NCBI GenBank assembly: GCA_028554755.1
Contig: JAPTOF010000012.1
Coordinates: forward strand, 3,242,501-3,306,500
From: Cordia subcordata
Lineage: Eukaryota > Streptophyta > Magnoliopsida > Boraginales > Cordiaceae
Direction: 5' to 3'
DNA length: 64,000 nucleotides
A program made the position numbers and the translations under genes. Positions within the stretch are counted from its first letter, which is position 1. Each line of letters opens with the position of its first letter. Below the pieces are notes generated by a model. It did no database searches and had not been told where the DNA came from. It saw nothing but the letters and a program-made list of their open reading frames with translations. This document shows, one piece after another, positions 22,012-33,883 of the stretch.

Positions 22012-22480
22012 TGGCTGTTTGGATTGGTTAATTTTTTTTGGAAAAAATATATATTTTTTAAAAAAAGCATATTCTTTTTAAAATAACTATTTGGCTTGGT
22101 CCCTCAGGAATGCTCGAGTAGTAAGAGCCGAGACGGGCATGGCTCATGATTTAGGTTTGAATCTAGTCCACTGCCCAAGGTTAAGTGGTCTCGACTTACC
22201 TGGTATACAGTATAAGAGATGTGTTATACACCCGAAGTTTGCCAATTGGTGGTCGGGCTCCGCTGGGTGTACTGGTGGTTGGGCTCGGCAAGCTAGATTT
22301 CTCTCGTCACCACAAAAAAAAAAGACTATTTGGCTCGACTTTCAGAAAAGCTAAAATTCTTTAAAAAAAAACTCAAATGCAACTTTTCTCAAAAGCCAAA
22401 ATCTTTTACTTCTTAAAAAAGCACTTTTTCAATAATTGTTAAAGAAAACGCTTTTAAAGAAAACCAATCTAAACGAGTCC
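22012..22480. mobile_element. MITE carrying a SINE insertion
   Basis: Ends read GGCTGTTTGGATTGGTTAA and AACCAATCTAAACGAGTCC, with ATA on each side. The same element without the SINE is at 32104-32339 in the OMT3 unit, so the element predates the unit duplication. Confidence 0.65.
22097..22324 (+). mobile_element. tRNA-derived SINE
   Basis: The head has a tRNA-like B-box (GGTTTGAATC) and an A-box-like GAGTAGTAAGAGC stretch. The tail ends CACCACAAAAAAAAAA. It is flanked by a perfect 11-bp target duplication ACTATTTGGCT (22086-22096 and 22325-22335). The sister element at 32104-32339 shows the empty site (AACTATCTGACTG). A plus-strand ORF across it is incidental. Confidence 0.78.
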
Positions 22481-22564
22481 ATAAAGAAGAAAACACAAAC
22501 AAAATGGTCTTTGATTACCGCTTGGTGTTCATCCTCAAATGATCCCGGCAGGGCTCAAAAATAT

Positions 22565-23800
22565 TCTAGGAGAAGAAGTGAGAGGTATTTCCTCTGTTAG
22601 ACACACTATGATGTAATTGGCTTTGCCCCTATTAGAGATGAACGGAAAAAAAAATGCAAGTAATGAACTAGAAGTGACTATTTTGTAATTTGGATTTGAC
22701 TAGTGAGCCAGGCAAGAAGCCTAATGGTATTAGTAGGCTACAATTTATGTCCACACTCAATATTTTGTGCAAAGGTCATAGATAGTTGCTCTCCCCCTAA
22801 CGAAAGAGTCTTTGACCAGCTACAGCGGGACGCACTACGGCCATCCAGTAAGGCGATCTCGCTTTCCATAATAATTGGTGCAGTCATAGTAGTGCTGGCG
22901 TTAGGGATATCAATCTCGAGGCCGTTAGAAAGATTAATTGAAAGTCTTGGTACTTAGATCAAGAATAATATGAAGAACTACATTCACTTCTTCATTCTAT
23001 TATGCTATTGGACTTGTTAATGGCAAACTAAAAAGAATACAAGTTTTGCTTTCGCATTATTCTTCAGAAGTGAGAATTAGAGGAAAATGACAACTTCTAC
23101 AACCAACCCAGTTACATCAAGTGATTTTATACGTAATCTAGTCCATAGAAAGATGCGAGTGAAAGGCACGGCTAGACAAATTGGCCAGCACAGCTAGTCC
23201 AAAGACAGTAAAACGTTTCACGCTTAGCCTATCAAAAGAAGTGGCTAATGGATCTGGATAACCTTTCTTCCCTTCTACTTTTAGTCGTCGATGTTACACT
23301 GGTACTAAAGAGAAGTAATTGAATTGGCTTAGAAGCGGCTTTAACCTGAGAGGCTCGAGGTCTTCTCCCAGATTCCTAAGAAGAAAGACTTAGTAGATAG
23401 TCGGGGCTACCTCCCTCAATTCCGAGATTTAGGAACTAGTCAATCAACTGCCTGAGAAATGATGTTGATTGATGTCCTTACCACTTTGTAAAGTCAATAA
23501 TCTAAGTAATGGGAAAGTGGTAAGACTAGAAAGAAGTAGCATTCTATCTGCTGGTATAACCTTTCGTTGGCTAATCACGCTGTGGATTCAAACACAGGTT
23601 TTCCTTACGTGGTAAAAGGTCCCTGTCAAAATCATCTCCCGTCAACCTAGATCCTTTTTATTAGTGTCCTATGCAATATGAATACCCCTGCTGTAATGGC
23701 CTCCCCGTACCGCAGTTCGATCTCAATTACAATGTTGCTGATACCTTATCTTTAAGGAAGAAAAGTTTCTCCCCCAAAGAAAGAAATTCGTTCTACTAAA
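22565..23800. other. Insert absent from the OMT3 unit, possibly organellar
   Basis: The OMT2 and OMT3 units align up to ATTCTAGGA (about 22564 and 32431) and again from about 23880 and 32770. The DNA between is unrelated and visibly less AT-rich than its surroundings. It has no TE ends I can find and no intact gene; an 84-codon ORF at 22703-22957 has a hydrophobic C-terminal half but no recognised family. A nuclear insert of mitochondrial intergenic DNA is one possible origin, not proven. Confidence 0.3.
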
Positions 23801-23811
23801 AAGAGGAATAT

Positions 23812-23842
23812 ATGTATGTATGTATGTATGTATATATATAAC
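23812..23842. repeat. (ATGT)n / (AT)n microsatellite
   Basis: Seven or so ATGT-like units followed by ATATATAT. Confidence 0.85.
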
Positions 23843-24022
23843 CCTTTAATTGAACCCTTGACCTCAAGCTTTTATTTCAAACTTCAACTACCAAGCTTTA
23901 GCTATACTTATGCTTTAGGTTTAACTGTAAATCGAGTTGGTGACAACTTTTTTTTTTTTTCTAACTTTCATACTGAAATTTGAGTTTTCAAATTTTTTTA
24001 AGAAAAAAAATTGAATACCTAA

Positions 24023-24882
24023 TGTAATAGTCAAAAACTGGCATGGACCTAAAGGCCCATCCTATTTGGTCGATAAGTTGGATTTGGATCAAGAAAGAGG
24101 CTATGGCCCATGGTCACTTAAAAGGCACATAAGTCATCCAATTGTGAGTGCAAACTTTGAACTCGTGGGATAGTTTGATCTATACTCAGCTAACCATCTT
24201 GATAAATGAGTAATTATTAGTTCTACCTTACTTAGATAACTATAGAGATCGCTAATAAAGATGAACCTTATTACCCGCTAAAAGAGGATAGACATCCAAC
24301 TATCAACACCTTGTCCAATAACTCTAAGCAGATAAACAATCACGACATTCAAAGTCTAGTGAGGAGAAAGTCCTATAAGTCTCCAGACTCACGAGTGCCA
24401 GCAACTATAAATAGATACTCTCACCAAAGAGGACCCAATCAAACAACGAGCTGCCAAACCTCCACTAGCCGTACAATAAACTACCAAACCTGTATCAGCC
24501 ATTCTTTATTGGTAGCACATAGCTTACCTACTTACACATACCCTAGCCGTACTCCGATAAGTTCAACCTAGTTACCCTTCAAGCTTAGTTATTTCGGCTT
24601 CAATCCTTAAATACTCTCAAACACCTGGAACTACATTGCTTGCTTCCTTACAAATATCCTAGACACAGTCCAGTAGGTTCAACCTAGTTACCCTTCAAGC
24701 TTAGTTATTTCAACTTTGTTCCTTAAATATATACTCTCAAACACGTGGAATTGACTTAAAGGTCGAAGTGCCTTTGGTCGACATCACACTGGTGTGAAAG
24801 ATTCACTCTGTTATCTTTGCCTTCTATTTCGCAGGTTGCTGGAATTTCGGAACTCGTGATTGTAGATCTCAACGTCTACACT
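24023..24882 (+). mobile_element. Solo LTR (probably Gypsy), OMT2 unit
   Basis: Starts TGTAATAGTCAAAAACTGG and ends TCAACGTCTACA, with a TATA box (CTATAAATAGATACTC) near 24410 and no coding DNA beside it. A counterpart at 32898-33778 sits at the same place in the OMT3 unit. Inside are two copies of a repeat of about 120-125 bp (CAACCTAGTTAC...AAGCTTAGTTATTT) against three in the counterpart. Confidence 0.6.
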
Positions 24883-24916
24883 CAACCAAACCAAATCAAA
24901 TTTAGTTTGGTTTAGT

Positions 24917-25282
24917 TTGAAGTATGACTACAACCAAACAGACCAAACCATTTCATCCCTGTACAGAAGTACAGAGTTTATAAATTTGACAACCACACAC
25001 CCTCATATTGCGGGGGTGATTGGATTGAGGAAGATACATATATACCAACCTCCGTGTTGGGTGTATGTCGTAGGTGAAAGTCATTTACATACTATTATTG
25101 GTGATGAAATGCATCGTGGAATTTCTGGTGGTCGAGCTTCTCCCTTGTTTCACTATAAGGACATGAAGTGCATTATCAAAGCCAACAAGTATGATAACTA
25201 CATCAATACATATCATGCCCAACATTTGGCAGTTTTCAGGGAAGCCCCTATCCAAAGATCTGAAGTTTCCAATCTCTTATAA
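24917..25282 (+). other. Open reading frame shared with the OMT3 unit, unidentified
   Basis: A 121-codon ORF whose last ~97 codons align with the ORF at 33884-34183: IGLRK, IYQP-CWVYVV, SHLH-II, MHRGISG, PLFHYK-MKC-IKA and YDNYI are shared. I recognise no domain. The frame stays open in both copies despite many base differences, but the pair lacks an obvious start context or neighbours. It could be a fragment of an unknown gene or chance. Confidence 0.22.
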
Positions 25283-28200
25283 TTTTTTGCCATTAACAAA
25301 TAAATAAAAATTTTCAAAACATAAATTAATTTCTTGACATTTAACCTTTTTACTTTTAAATATCATGAATTTTTATATTAAATAAATATGCTTTTAAAAA
25401 ACCTGAGTGGACACGCTAGTATATGGTAAAAGACTTTGGAGCTTAATTAATGTACAAAAAAAAAAGAGTCTACTATTTGCGGGTTGGATAAAGAATATTT
25501 CATTGCCGGAAATTAAGTAACACATAATTCCCAACCTTAATTTTTTTTTGTCTAAATAAACAGAGAGTGCATTCTACTCTCGTTTCTTGCAGGTATGGAT
25601 ATCAAATGTTAGAATTTTTTATACTATTTTGCCAAAATACCCTCATTTAGACTTGTAATATAATTTATTTAACTTTATAAAATCAAAAAATAAAAATAAA
25701 AAATAGGAAAAACAAAAATACAAAATACAGAAACTAAAAATAAAAATAAGGAATTAAAAATTTTAAAATATTTAATTTAAAATTCAAAAATTTTAAAATT
25801 TTGATTCAAATTAATTTTTTTTTAAAATAAAAGTTTCAAAAATTAAAAATAAAGAATACATACTAGAAATATAATAAAATATTAAAATATAAAAAAAATT
25901 AAAATAGAGAAGAAACCAAGAGGCTCCTTGTGGTATCTCAATTTAACATTATAATATATGTAAAAGATTAAATTATCTTTCAGAACTTTTCGTGATTTAT
26001 TAAGAGCAATTTCATTTTTTTCAAGTTAACAGTTAAGTGAAGAAACAAAACTTGAGAAAAAAAACCACGTGACACTCCACTTAAACATTGAATGAATAAA
26101 TATACAAATACTCACTTGACATTGAAGATAAAGAAAATGAAAAAAGCTAGGATGTGATACCAATAATAATATATATTATAGCGTATATATAGATTTGCAT
26201 AATACGAGGGATGTTATATATTTTGTATTTTTCAATTTATTGAAAGCTTTATTTCTTTTAATATAAATATTTATGAGATTCTGGAATCAAAAGGCTAAAA
26301 GTAGTGAAGTAATTAATTTATGTTTTATTTTGATCTTTTGTTGATTTGTCAATTATAACAATAATTTGAGATTAAGGAAAAAATAAAAAAATAAAAAATT
26401 TAAAAAAGCAACCACAAAATGTTACATGGCGCTCCATCTGAATATTAAACGAAAAAAATAAGAAAATATTCAGTACAAGAATTTAATCTTAAAAAAAAAG
26501 CTCATGGTGCCACGTGACACTATAAAAGTTAAAAGAAACATTATACTTACCATTATAAAAAATTAAAAAATGAGAAAAAACTAGGGGGCTCTGTATTTTA
26601 CCTCAATTGAGCATTACTATAATCATTTTATACGTACACATAGATAAAATTAGTGGTGAAAAGTTAAAACACATACTTTTTTAATCAATTCATTAATGAC
26701 AATTTCCTTTTTCAAATTAACTATTAGAAAGAAATAAAATATATAGAAAGTTGAAAAAACATGGCATCCAAGCAAATATTACATAAGTCAAAAAAAATAA
26801 ACATTCATGCGGCAGAATGACTTTAAACAAAAAATAGAAAAGGATAAAGAATGGTACAATATTTTTTTCCAAAAGAAAAATATTATGATTATTAAGAGAC
26901 TTAAGTTAGGGTTTTAATCTACTTGTTTTATTGATTAAGATTAACATTGATGAATCGTTTGTTAATACAAAGTTTGCATTAGCTGCTTTCATTGGGAGAA
27001 ATGGGAATGGTGATCTACTTTTTGGCCAAGCAAATCTAGTTTGGTGTTAATCTCCTTATGTTGCTAAGAAGATTGCAACCCAGCAATGCTTGCCTCTTTG
27101 CCTGATATTTGTGTTCTGAAAGTGTCATCGTCGAATATGATGCTGGTAACTTAGACGACGATTAGTTCTTCCGGTGTGGCTTGCCCTTGGGCAATACAAC
27201 CAACTGTCGAGAATATCCAAAAAAAATAGGAGTTTTCGTGTTGACCTCTTGTCTATTTATAGAATTTCTAACAAACCCTAAGATTAGATTATTAGATCTG
27301 ACTTAAGAACTGTTTGCCTATAGATTATGTTGATTTCTAGTATCCCTCGTGATCTTGTTAACTTATTAAATTCTGATGTGCAACCTATTGGGATTAGGTA
27401 ACTTTTTTAATAATAATAATAATAATAAATTTAAAACTTTATTTAACTAAAAAATTAATGTGAATATATATATAGTTATAGATTTTTTGTCGATTAAGCC
27501 AGGATTGAAAAATGTCATTTGGGTGTTAGCAAGCTGCTTGGGTCTTCGATTATCGATGATGTCCTTGAACAATTCCAAGTCACTTTTAGGGTAGGATAGA
27601 ATTGAAAGGGTGGCAAGTCTATTAGAACAATAATTGTTTAACTATCCAACCTCTTTGAGAATACCAATTAAAAAAAAAAGAAAAAAAGAAAATCAATCTC
27701 GGCAACCGCAAATCTAATGACATGATTAACGAATCATTGACCCAAAAAAAACACACGATCACGAATCAGACACGGACCCCATTCCCAATTTAGGAAAATA
27801 TTATAAAATCAAACAAAAGAACAAAGGAAAGTAGAAAACTAGTGCAGGATTTGGCAACCAGGTAAAGTGAATCTTATCATAACTCTATTTAGAGTATATT
27901 ACTCAAACAGTACATAATTATTGAATACCGATATGTCTCAGCACATGCGGTCGAGATATATACGGTTCTTGCACCATGAACTAACCGGATCTGTTTAGGT
28001 TACAGAAGTTTTTAATCTCTGTCCACAAACAAGATTATTGTTTTGTTTTCATTTTGTTTTCTTCTATATGAACGAAAATAGTCTGCAACCTCGAACAATT
28101 AACAGTAATATTTCTTCCTGGTACCAAGGATCCAAAAGCCCCTCCCGCATGATCTTCTCTTGAAGTATCAAAGTTCAAGAAATTAACCTTCCCCTAGTAA

Positions 28201-28835
28201 AAGAAAAGAGTACTTTCCCTTATACATAAGCGAGCAATTTATTTGACAACAAAATGTGATCATGTACAAAAGCAAGAGAAAACAATAAGGGCACTAGATG
28301 TCCCAAACACTATATGAACCTGTGTTTTCTATCGTATCTTTCCATTTACGGCACGAACAGAAACTTTATTTACTTCTTGTTGTGGCTACTTCAAAGTCAT
28401 GTTGGGACTTGATGAAAGCTTTTCATGTTAAGTGATCATAAGATAGTTTACATTTAACTATTCATTTCAATTGAAATGATGCGTCACTCTTTCATTTTGA
28501 ACTTTATACATTAAAAAGAAAAAAAAGAAAAAAAAAACTCCTCCTTTTGAAGTATGACTCATTTGACGACATGGTTATATTTATAAATCTCATTTGGGAA
28601 AGTTATTGTGAAAATAAAGGAAGAGTGCAGAATGTAGCAACTTTTATGCTGAATTAGGAGAAGAAATTCTTATGTGGTGAAAGAAAATCATTACATTGAA
28701 AAACTTGGTGAATAATCCGTGAACAATCATAGAACTTACAACATGAAGCAACACACACATATACATAATTGAAAAACTATATTCACTTAAAATCGGCCAA
28801 AAACTAAAAAGTTGTGCATATCCGAGGTCTAGTGG
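25283..28835. other. Unit flank between inserts and OMT copy 3
   Basis: Very AT-rich and non-coding. 25480-26880 resembles 54603-55665 plus 58568-58760, and 26220-27200 resembles 45890-46770. The flank block recurs at about 27975-28450. A (TAA)n run is at 27412-27428. I see no gene or complete mobile element. Confidence 0.45.
27975..28450. repeat. Flank block, copy 3' of OMT3
   Basis: Same order of landmarks as 13740-14230 and 30790-31560, including AAGGATCCAAAAGCCCC and a plus-strand CACTATATGAACCTGTG box. It lies 3' of OMT3 while a second copy lies 5' of it. Confidence 0.6.
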
Positions 28836-30206
28836 TTATGGATAAACTTCGATGATAGACCTCAGTCCTAGTATAGAAGTTATCTTGTAGTCAGTAAAGC
28901 CAGCATCAAAGAAAAGCTTGGCCCATTCTTTTTCATTTCGTTCTCTTCCTGTAAGAAGAACCATCATCGCCATGTCACAGAACAATTGGGTTTCGGTTGA
29001 TTCATGGTCTTCTTTCCGATCACCATCTATCATGTCAATGATTATCAGTTTTCCACCCTCGTCCTTGCCTGGAATTGCTTCTTTACATTTCTTCAGTATT
29101 TTTACACAGTCTTCATCACTCCAATCGTGCAAAATCAACTGCTCGTCATTTTCACATGTTGATTATAATTAGGTACACTTTCTATTATTTGTTATGCTAA
29201 TGTTTTTCATTCTACCTCTTGTATTTTGCAAAAGTCACATTAAGCCCCTGTGGGATTTCAAAAATATTGAACATTGACGTGTAAACGAGACGGGAATATG
29301 TATTGACTTTCAATAGATGGGGGAATATGCACAAGTTTTAAGATTACAGGGGTTAATTTACAACATTTTTTGAGCAACGGGTGATTGGCAGGGCAAAATT
29401 CATTTTACTCGAGAATAAAAGTGGGAAATCTTTACCTTCAGGAGGACTGCATCTACAGGAGGAATGTGGTCAAACATATCACCCCCAACATATCTGAGAT
29501 TGTTAGTTCCTTGCAAGCCATCAACCACATGAGGGAGATCAAGCACCACGCACTGCAAATCTGGATATGCCTCAGCAATAGCCTTAGCCACAGTCCCCGT
29601 GCCACCTCCGACATCTACCAGTGAATTTATCCCTTCAAACACTTGGGGACAATCTCTGATTACCACACTGCTCACCAGCCTTGCATCACTAGCCATGGCT
29701 TCGTTAAAGAAATGGTTCAGCTTTGTGTTCTGGCCAGCATAGTCCCAGAACGTCCTTCCATGAGCCATCTCAAATGGCGTAGGGCGATCATTTTGGAACC
29801 ATTCACTCAACAGATGCCACGGGTCTATCAAAATTGGATCAAGCACGGCTAGTAAAAGCGGCGTCACGCTTAGGGGCTCGTCTTTAAGAAGGAGACGAGA
29901 GGCAGGCGTTAGCAAAAACCCCTCTTCTCTACCATTTTCAGATACTTTGATCTTAATGAAGAAGCCTGAATGCACCAAAATGCGCATCAGGCGAGGGACA
30001 CAACTGGCCCTTGCCTTGTTGATAGGGAGGGCTTCGAGCAGATCAGAGATGGTTATGGGTCTGCCATGCTTGTGGATAATATCTGGTATGCCTAACTGAA
30101 CAGCACATTTCAATGAGAAGGAATTTATGAAATTGAATAGTTGGTTCCATACATGAGCTTGAGCTTGAAGCAGCTCTCTAGCTTGATCTCCATTAGGGAT
30201 AACCAT
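28836..30206 (-). CDS. O-methyltransferase copy 3 (two exons, complete)
   Basis: Exon 1 is 30206-29436 (257 codons) and exon 2 is 29138-28836. The 297-bp intron has donor GAAG|GTAAAG and acceptor GCAG|TTG, phase 0. The product is 357 residues. It has NQLFNFINSFSLKCAVQLGIP (start of the dimerisation region, ~21-41), VDVGGGTG (197-204), acidic D223 after motif I, GGDMF (241-245), H261 in LILHDW (catalytic base), D292 and E323 (by analogy with isoflavone OMT H257/D288/E318). The codon before ILHDW is TTG (Leu) where copies 2 and 5 have TGG (Trp). Other changes are HRPITISDLLEAL and AMMVLLTGRER. No frameshift or stop. Confidence 0.92.
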
Positions 30207-30267
30207 TTCTAGGTTCGTTGATTGAGCTGCTTGTGTTACTGCATGTTGTTCCTATAACTTAGCTCAA

Positions 30268-30273
30268 TTTATA
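30268..30273 (-). promoter_or_regulatory. TATA-like box of OMT copy 3
   Basis: TATAAA in the context ATATAAATTGAGC, 62 bp upstream of the ATG. The upstream DNA diverges from the other copies right after this point, and the G-box is missing. Confidence 0.6.
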
Positions 30274-30789
30274 TGTATTAATAACAAAGTAGGTTGTTAC
30301 TTTTTGCCATATCACTACTATGTCCCAATTTTGGAACTTTTTATCATTTTCAAAGTTGAAACAGCCAACTATGATTAGTTATAATACGAGGGGGCCCAGT
30401 CCAAGGAGGATTAGCTTTAGGGGCAAATAAATTGCTCCCCAACGCTACTGAACACAGTCAACCATGTTTGTAACGAACGGTCAAGCTACTTTCTAAAATT
30501 TAAGGAAAAAATTAAGAAATTAGTGCAGAATTTGGCAATGGCGTTAGGTGAATCTTATTGTCGTGAGAAAAGGTGTCTTAATCCATGAGATAATAGAAGA
30601 TTTCCCCAATTTTAAATGTCTGATCTATGTGCTCTAGTGGCATCCTTTTATAAACGGATGTAATGAATTGAAAATGTTGAGGATTCTTTTTTTTTTTTTT
30701 AAATGTAACTAACAATGTATGATCGTTTGAATATCACATGCCTTAGCAAATGGGTTCAAGAGCTCTTGCACCCTCAACTTACCAACTAA

Positions 30790-31560
30790 CAAGATCTATT
30801 TAGGCAACAGAGTTTATGAATCTCTGTGCACAAACAAGATTGTTTTGCTTTCATCTTGTTTTCTTCTTTATAAACAGAAATTTATTTGCGACCTGGAAAA
30901 ATTAACAACAATAATTCTTCTTGGTGTACCAACACTACAAGAAATTTCTAAATTTTAAAAAATTTCATCTCAAATTAGATTTGAGACGGAGATTTTTCAT
31001 CTCAAAAACCCTTGACTTAGATTTTGATACAGAAAATTCCGTCCCAAATTTAAGACAAAAATTTTCTTCTCAAATTCTGTCTCAAAATATGTATTAATTT
31101 ATTCAAAAAAAAGTTGTCTAAAAATTTTATTTCAAATTCATCTCAATTTGAGATAGAAAATTTTCATATCAAATCTACCAATTTCTAGTAGTGCAAGGAT
31201 CCAAAAGCCCCACCAGCATGATCTTCCGACGACGAATGAAAGTTCAAGAAATTAATCTTTCCCGATTAAAATAAAAGAGTGTTTTTTCTTTCTAATCCGC
31301 AAGTGAAATAAAATAATTCATTTCATCAAAAAGCTGTCATGTACTAAAAGAAAAGATAACAAGGGCACTAGATGCCCCAAGCTCTATATAAAGGTATGTT
31401 TTTAGTTATGATTGCTTCATGTTTGCTGAGACTTGGTGCAAGTTTTTCATGTTAAACATGCATGCTTTCTCAGGCCAACAAATAAACATAACTAAGGCCA
31501 CGGTTCACGCGTTGTCAATCTTGCTTTAAACGTAACTGTTTAGGCAGCGTCAATAATTGT
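30790..31560. repeat. Flank block, copy 5' of OMT3 (with MITE insertion)
   Basis: Aligned in order with 13740-14230 and 50990-51740. It continues further right (ACATGCATGCTTTCTCAGGC, GGCCACGGTTCACGCGTTG) and contains a plus-strand CTATATAAAGG box near 31383. Confidence 0.6.
30933..31193. mobile_element. CACTA-type MITE
   Basis: Starts CACTACAAGAAATTT and ends AATTTCTAGTAGTG, a clear inverted repeat, with CAA on both sides (30930-30932, 31194-31196). Sister blocks at 28128 and 51120 read GGTACCAAGGATCC and GTATACCAAGGATCC without the insert. Interior motifs match the MITE at 5621-5885. Confidence 0.85.
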
Positions 31561-32103
31561 GATAACGTGGATCCAATTTTGGGTCTCTTCAGGTAATTGT
31601 TGCTTTTTCTTTTTTCCTGTTTTTTAAATAAAGAAGTAAAAACTGTGATGTTTTAATATTAAGTGATCATAAGATAGTTTAGATCAGGCGTGGACCTATC
31701 GTGGTGGTGCACGATGACAGTCGTCACCTCTCAATTTTTAATTTTTTATTTAATTTTTATTTTCCTAATTAAGTTAACAAGTGCTGTACACATGCTTTCT
31801 CCCCTCCCTTACCAAGTAAGATATACTATTATGGCTTAGTGGTCGAGCACATGATATCTAAAAACTGAGGTCCCCTTGCAGCTTTCTGGTTGGTAGTTCT
31901 TTTTTTCCTAGCAGGAGCAACACCGACTTGGTGTTTGACATATAAAGAGAACAAAAATCAAGCAAGCTGACTAGTGCGCTTGAATCGAAAAGAAAATGCA
32001 AGCACTTAGGAGAAGCAACAGACTTGAGCCACTTGGCTGTTCGACATATAAAAAGCAAAAAAATAAAAAATAAAAATAAATAAAGCAGGCCGACTTTGAC
32101 ATA
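31561..32103. other. OMT3 unit upstream flank
   Basis: Matches 21600-22011 in the OMT2 unit, including the tRNA-like TTATGGCTTAGTGGTCGAGC segment. No gene. Confidence 0.4.
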
Positions 32104-32339
32104 GGGGCTATTTCAATTGGTTTTTCTGTTTTAGGGAAAAGATATATTTTTTTGAAAAAAATATATATATATATTTACAATAACTATCTGACTGATTTTC
32201 AAAAAAGTTGAAACCCTGAAAAAAAAGAAGTCAAATACAATTATTCTCAAAAGCCATAATCTTTTAATTCTCAAACAAGCACTTTTTTCAAAAATTGTTA
32301 AAGAAAATATTGTTAAAGAAAGTTAATCCAAACAAGTCC
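32104..32339. mobile_element. MITE, SINE-free copy
   Basis: Counterpart of 22012-22480. Ends GGGGCTATTTCAATTGG and TTAATCCAAACAAGTCC with ATA on each side. Shows the uninterrupted site of the SINE at 22097. Confidence 0.65.
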
Positions 32340-32897
32340 ATAAAGAAGAAAACACAAACAAAATTGCCTTCGATTACTGCCTGGAGTTCATCTTTAATTG
32401 ATTTGGATCAGGGTGAAAATTATTCTAGGATCCTCCAAGAGATTATAAAAAGTTGGAGAATTTGTCCTGTTTGGGATAAAGTATATACTTGAAGAACTTA
32501 TATGACTGTATACACACCCTTACGTACATGTAGATTTGTTTTGAAGCCTTGGACGTAGGTAGTTTATAATGTTCTTTTAAAATGGGTGGTAATGAGTTTT
32601 GAACATGTGACCTTTTGATTTCTTGGCTCTAATACTTTATTAGAACCACCACCTTAACTAAGAATTTAAGCTTGTTAGAGGATATTGGATTATTTATTTA
32701 ATGTATTAACATTTTGTAAAAAATTATTTGCAAATTATATTTAGTTAACCAAACCAATAATTACTTCACCCTTTTGGCTATATTTATGCTTTAGTTTTAA
32801 ATGTAAATCAAGTTGGTGATTCTTTTTTTTTGTTTTTCTAAATTTTATAGTGAAATTTGAGTTTTTAAAATTTTTTTAAAGAAAACTGAATACCCAG
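32340..32897. other. Unit flank, no gene
   Basis: Part matches the OMT2 unit up to about 32431. A middle part (about 32440-32770) is unrelated to it. From 32770 the match resumes (CTATATTTATGCTTTAG). No ORF or element is recognised. Confidence 0.35.
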
Positions 32898-33778
32898 TGT
32901 AGTAGTCAAAAATTGGCATGAACCTGAACGCCCACCTTGTTGGGCTAATAAGCCGGATTTGGATCAAGAAAGAGGCTACAACCCATGGTCACTTAAAAGG
33001 CGTGCAAGCCATCCAATCGGAGGTGCAAACTTCGAACCCATGCGATAGTTTGATGGTAAAAGAGGATAGACATCCATCTATCAACACCCCCTCCAACTGT
33101 AAGGGAATAAACAATTGCTGCATTCAAAGTCTAATGAGGAGAAAGTCCTATGAGTCTCCAGACTCACGAGTGCCAGTGGCTATAAATAGATACTCTCATA
33201 GGAGGAGATGCGATGAAACAATAAACTGCCAAACCTCCATCAGCCATACAATTAACTGCCAAACCTCCATTAGCCATTCTCTATCTGGAACACATTGCCT
33301 GCCTCCTAACACATTCCCTAGACATTTCCTAGACACACTTCGACAGGTGCAACCTAGTTACTCTTCAAGCTTAGTTATTCCAGCTTCGATCTTTAAATAC
33401 TCTCAAACACATGGAGCTACATAGCCTGCCTCTTTACACATACCCTAGATGCACTCTGGTAGGTTCAATCTAGTTACTCTTCAAGCTTAGTTATTTTAGC
33501 TTCGATCTTTAAATACTCTCAAACACATGGAGCTACATAGCCTGCCTCCTTACACATACCTTAGATGTACTCCGGCAGGTTCAACCTAGTTACTCTTCAA
33601 GCTTAGTTATTTTAACTTTGATTCTTAAATACTCTCAAATACTTGGAACTGACTTGATCATCGAAGTGCTTTTGGCCGATACCATACCAGTGTCAAGGAT
33701 TCACCTTGCTTTCCTTGCCTTCTATTTCACAGGTTGTTAGAGTTTCGAAACTTGTGATTGTAGATCTCAACGTCTGCA
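32898..33778 (+). mobile_element. Solo LTR (probably Gypsy), OMT3 unit
   Basis: Starts TGTAGTAGTCAAAAATTGG and ends TCAACGTCTGCA. It has the TATA box CTATAAATAGATACTC and three tandem copies of a repeat of about 125 bp (about 33345-33650). It is the counterpart of 24023-24882, so the LTR was present before the units duplicated. Confidence 0.6.
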
Positions 33779-33883
33779 CTCAACCAAATGAAATCAAATT
33801 TAGTTTAGTTTAATTTGAAGTATGACTAAAACCAGACAAACCAAACCATTTCATCCCTTTGCGGAAGTACAGAGTTAATAAAT

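Noticed and set aside
22097..22170. Possible tRNA gene on the plus strand
   Set aside because: A-box and B-box-like sequences belong to a SINE with an A-rich tail and an 11-bp target duplication; no cloverleaf acceptor stem is evident.
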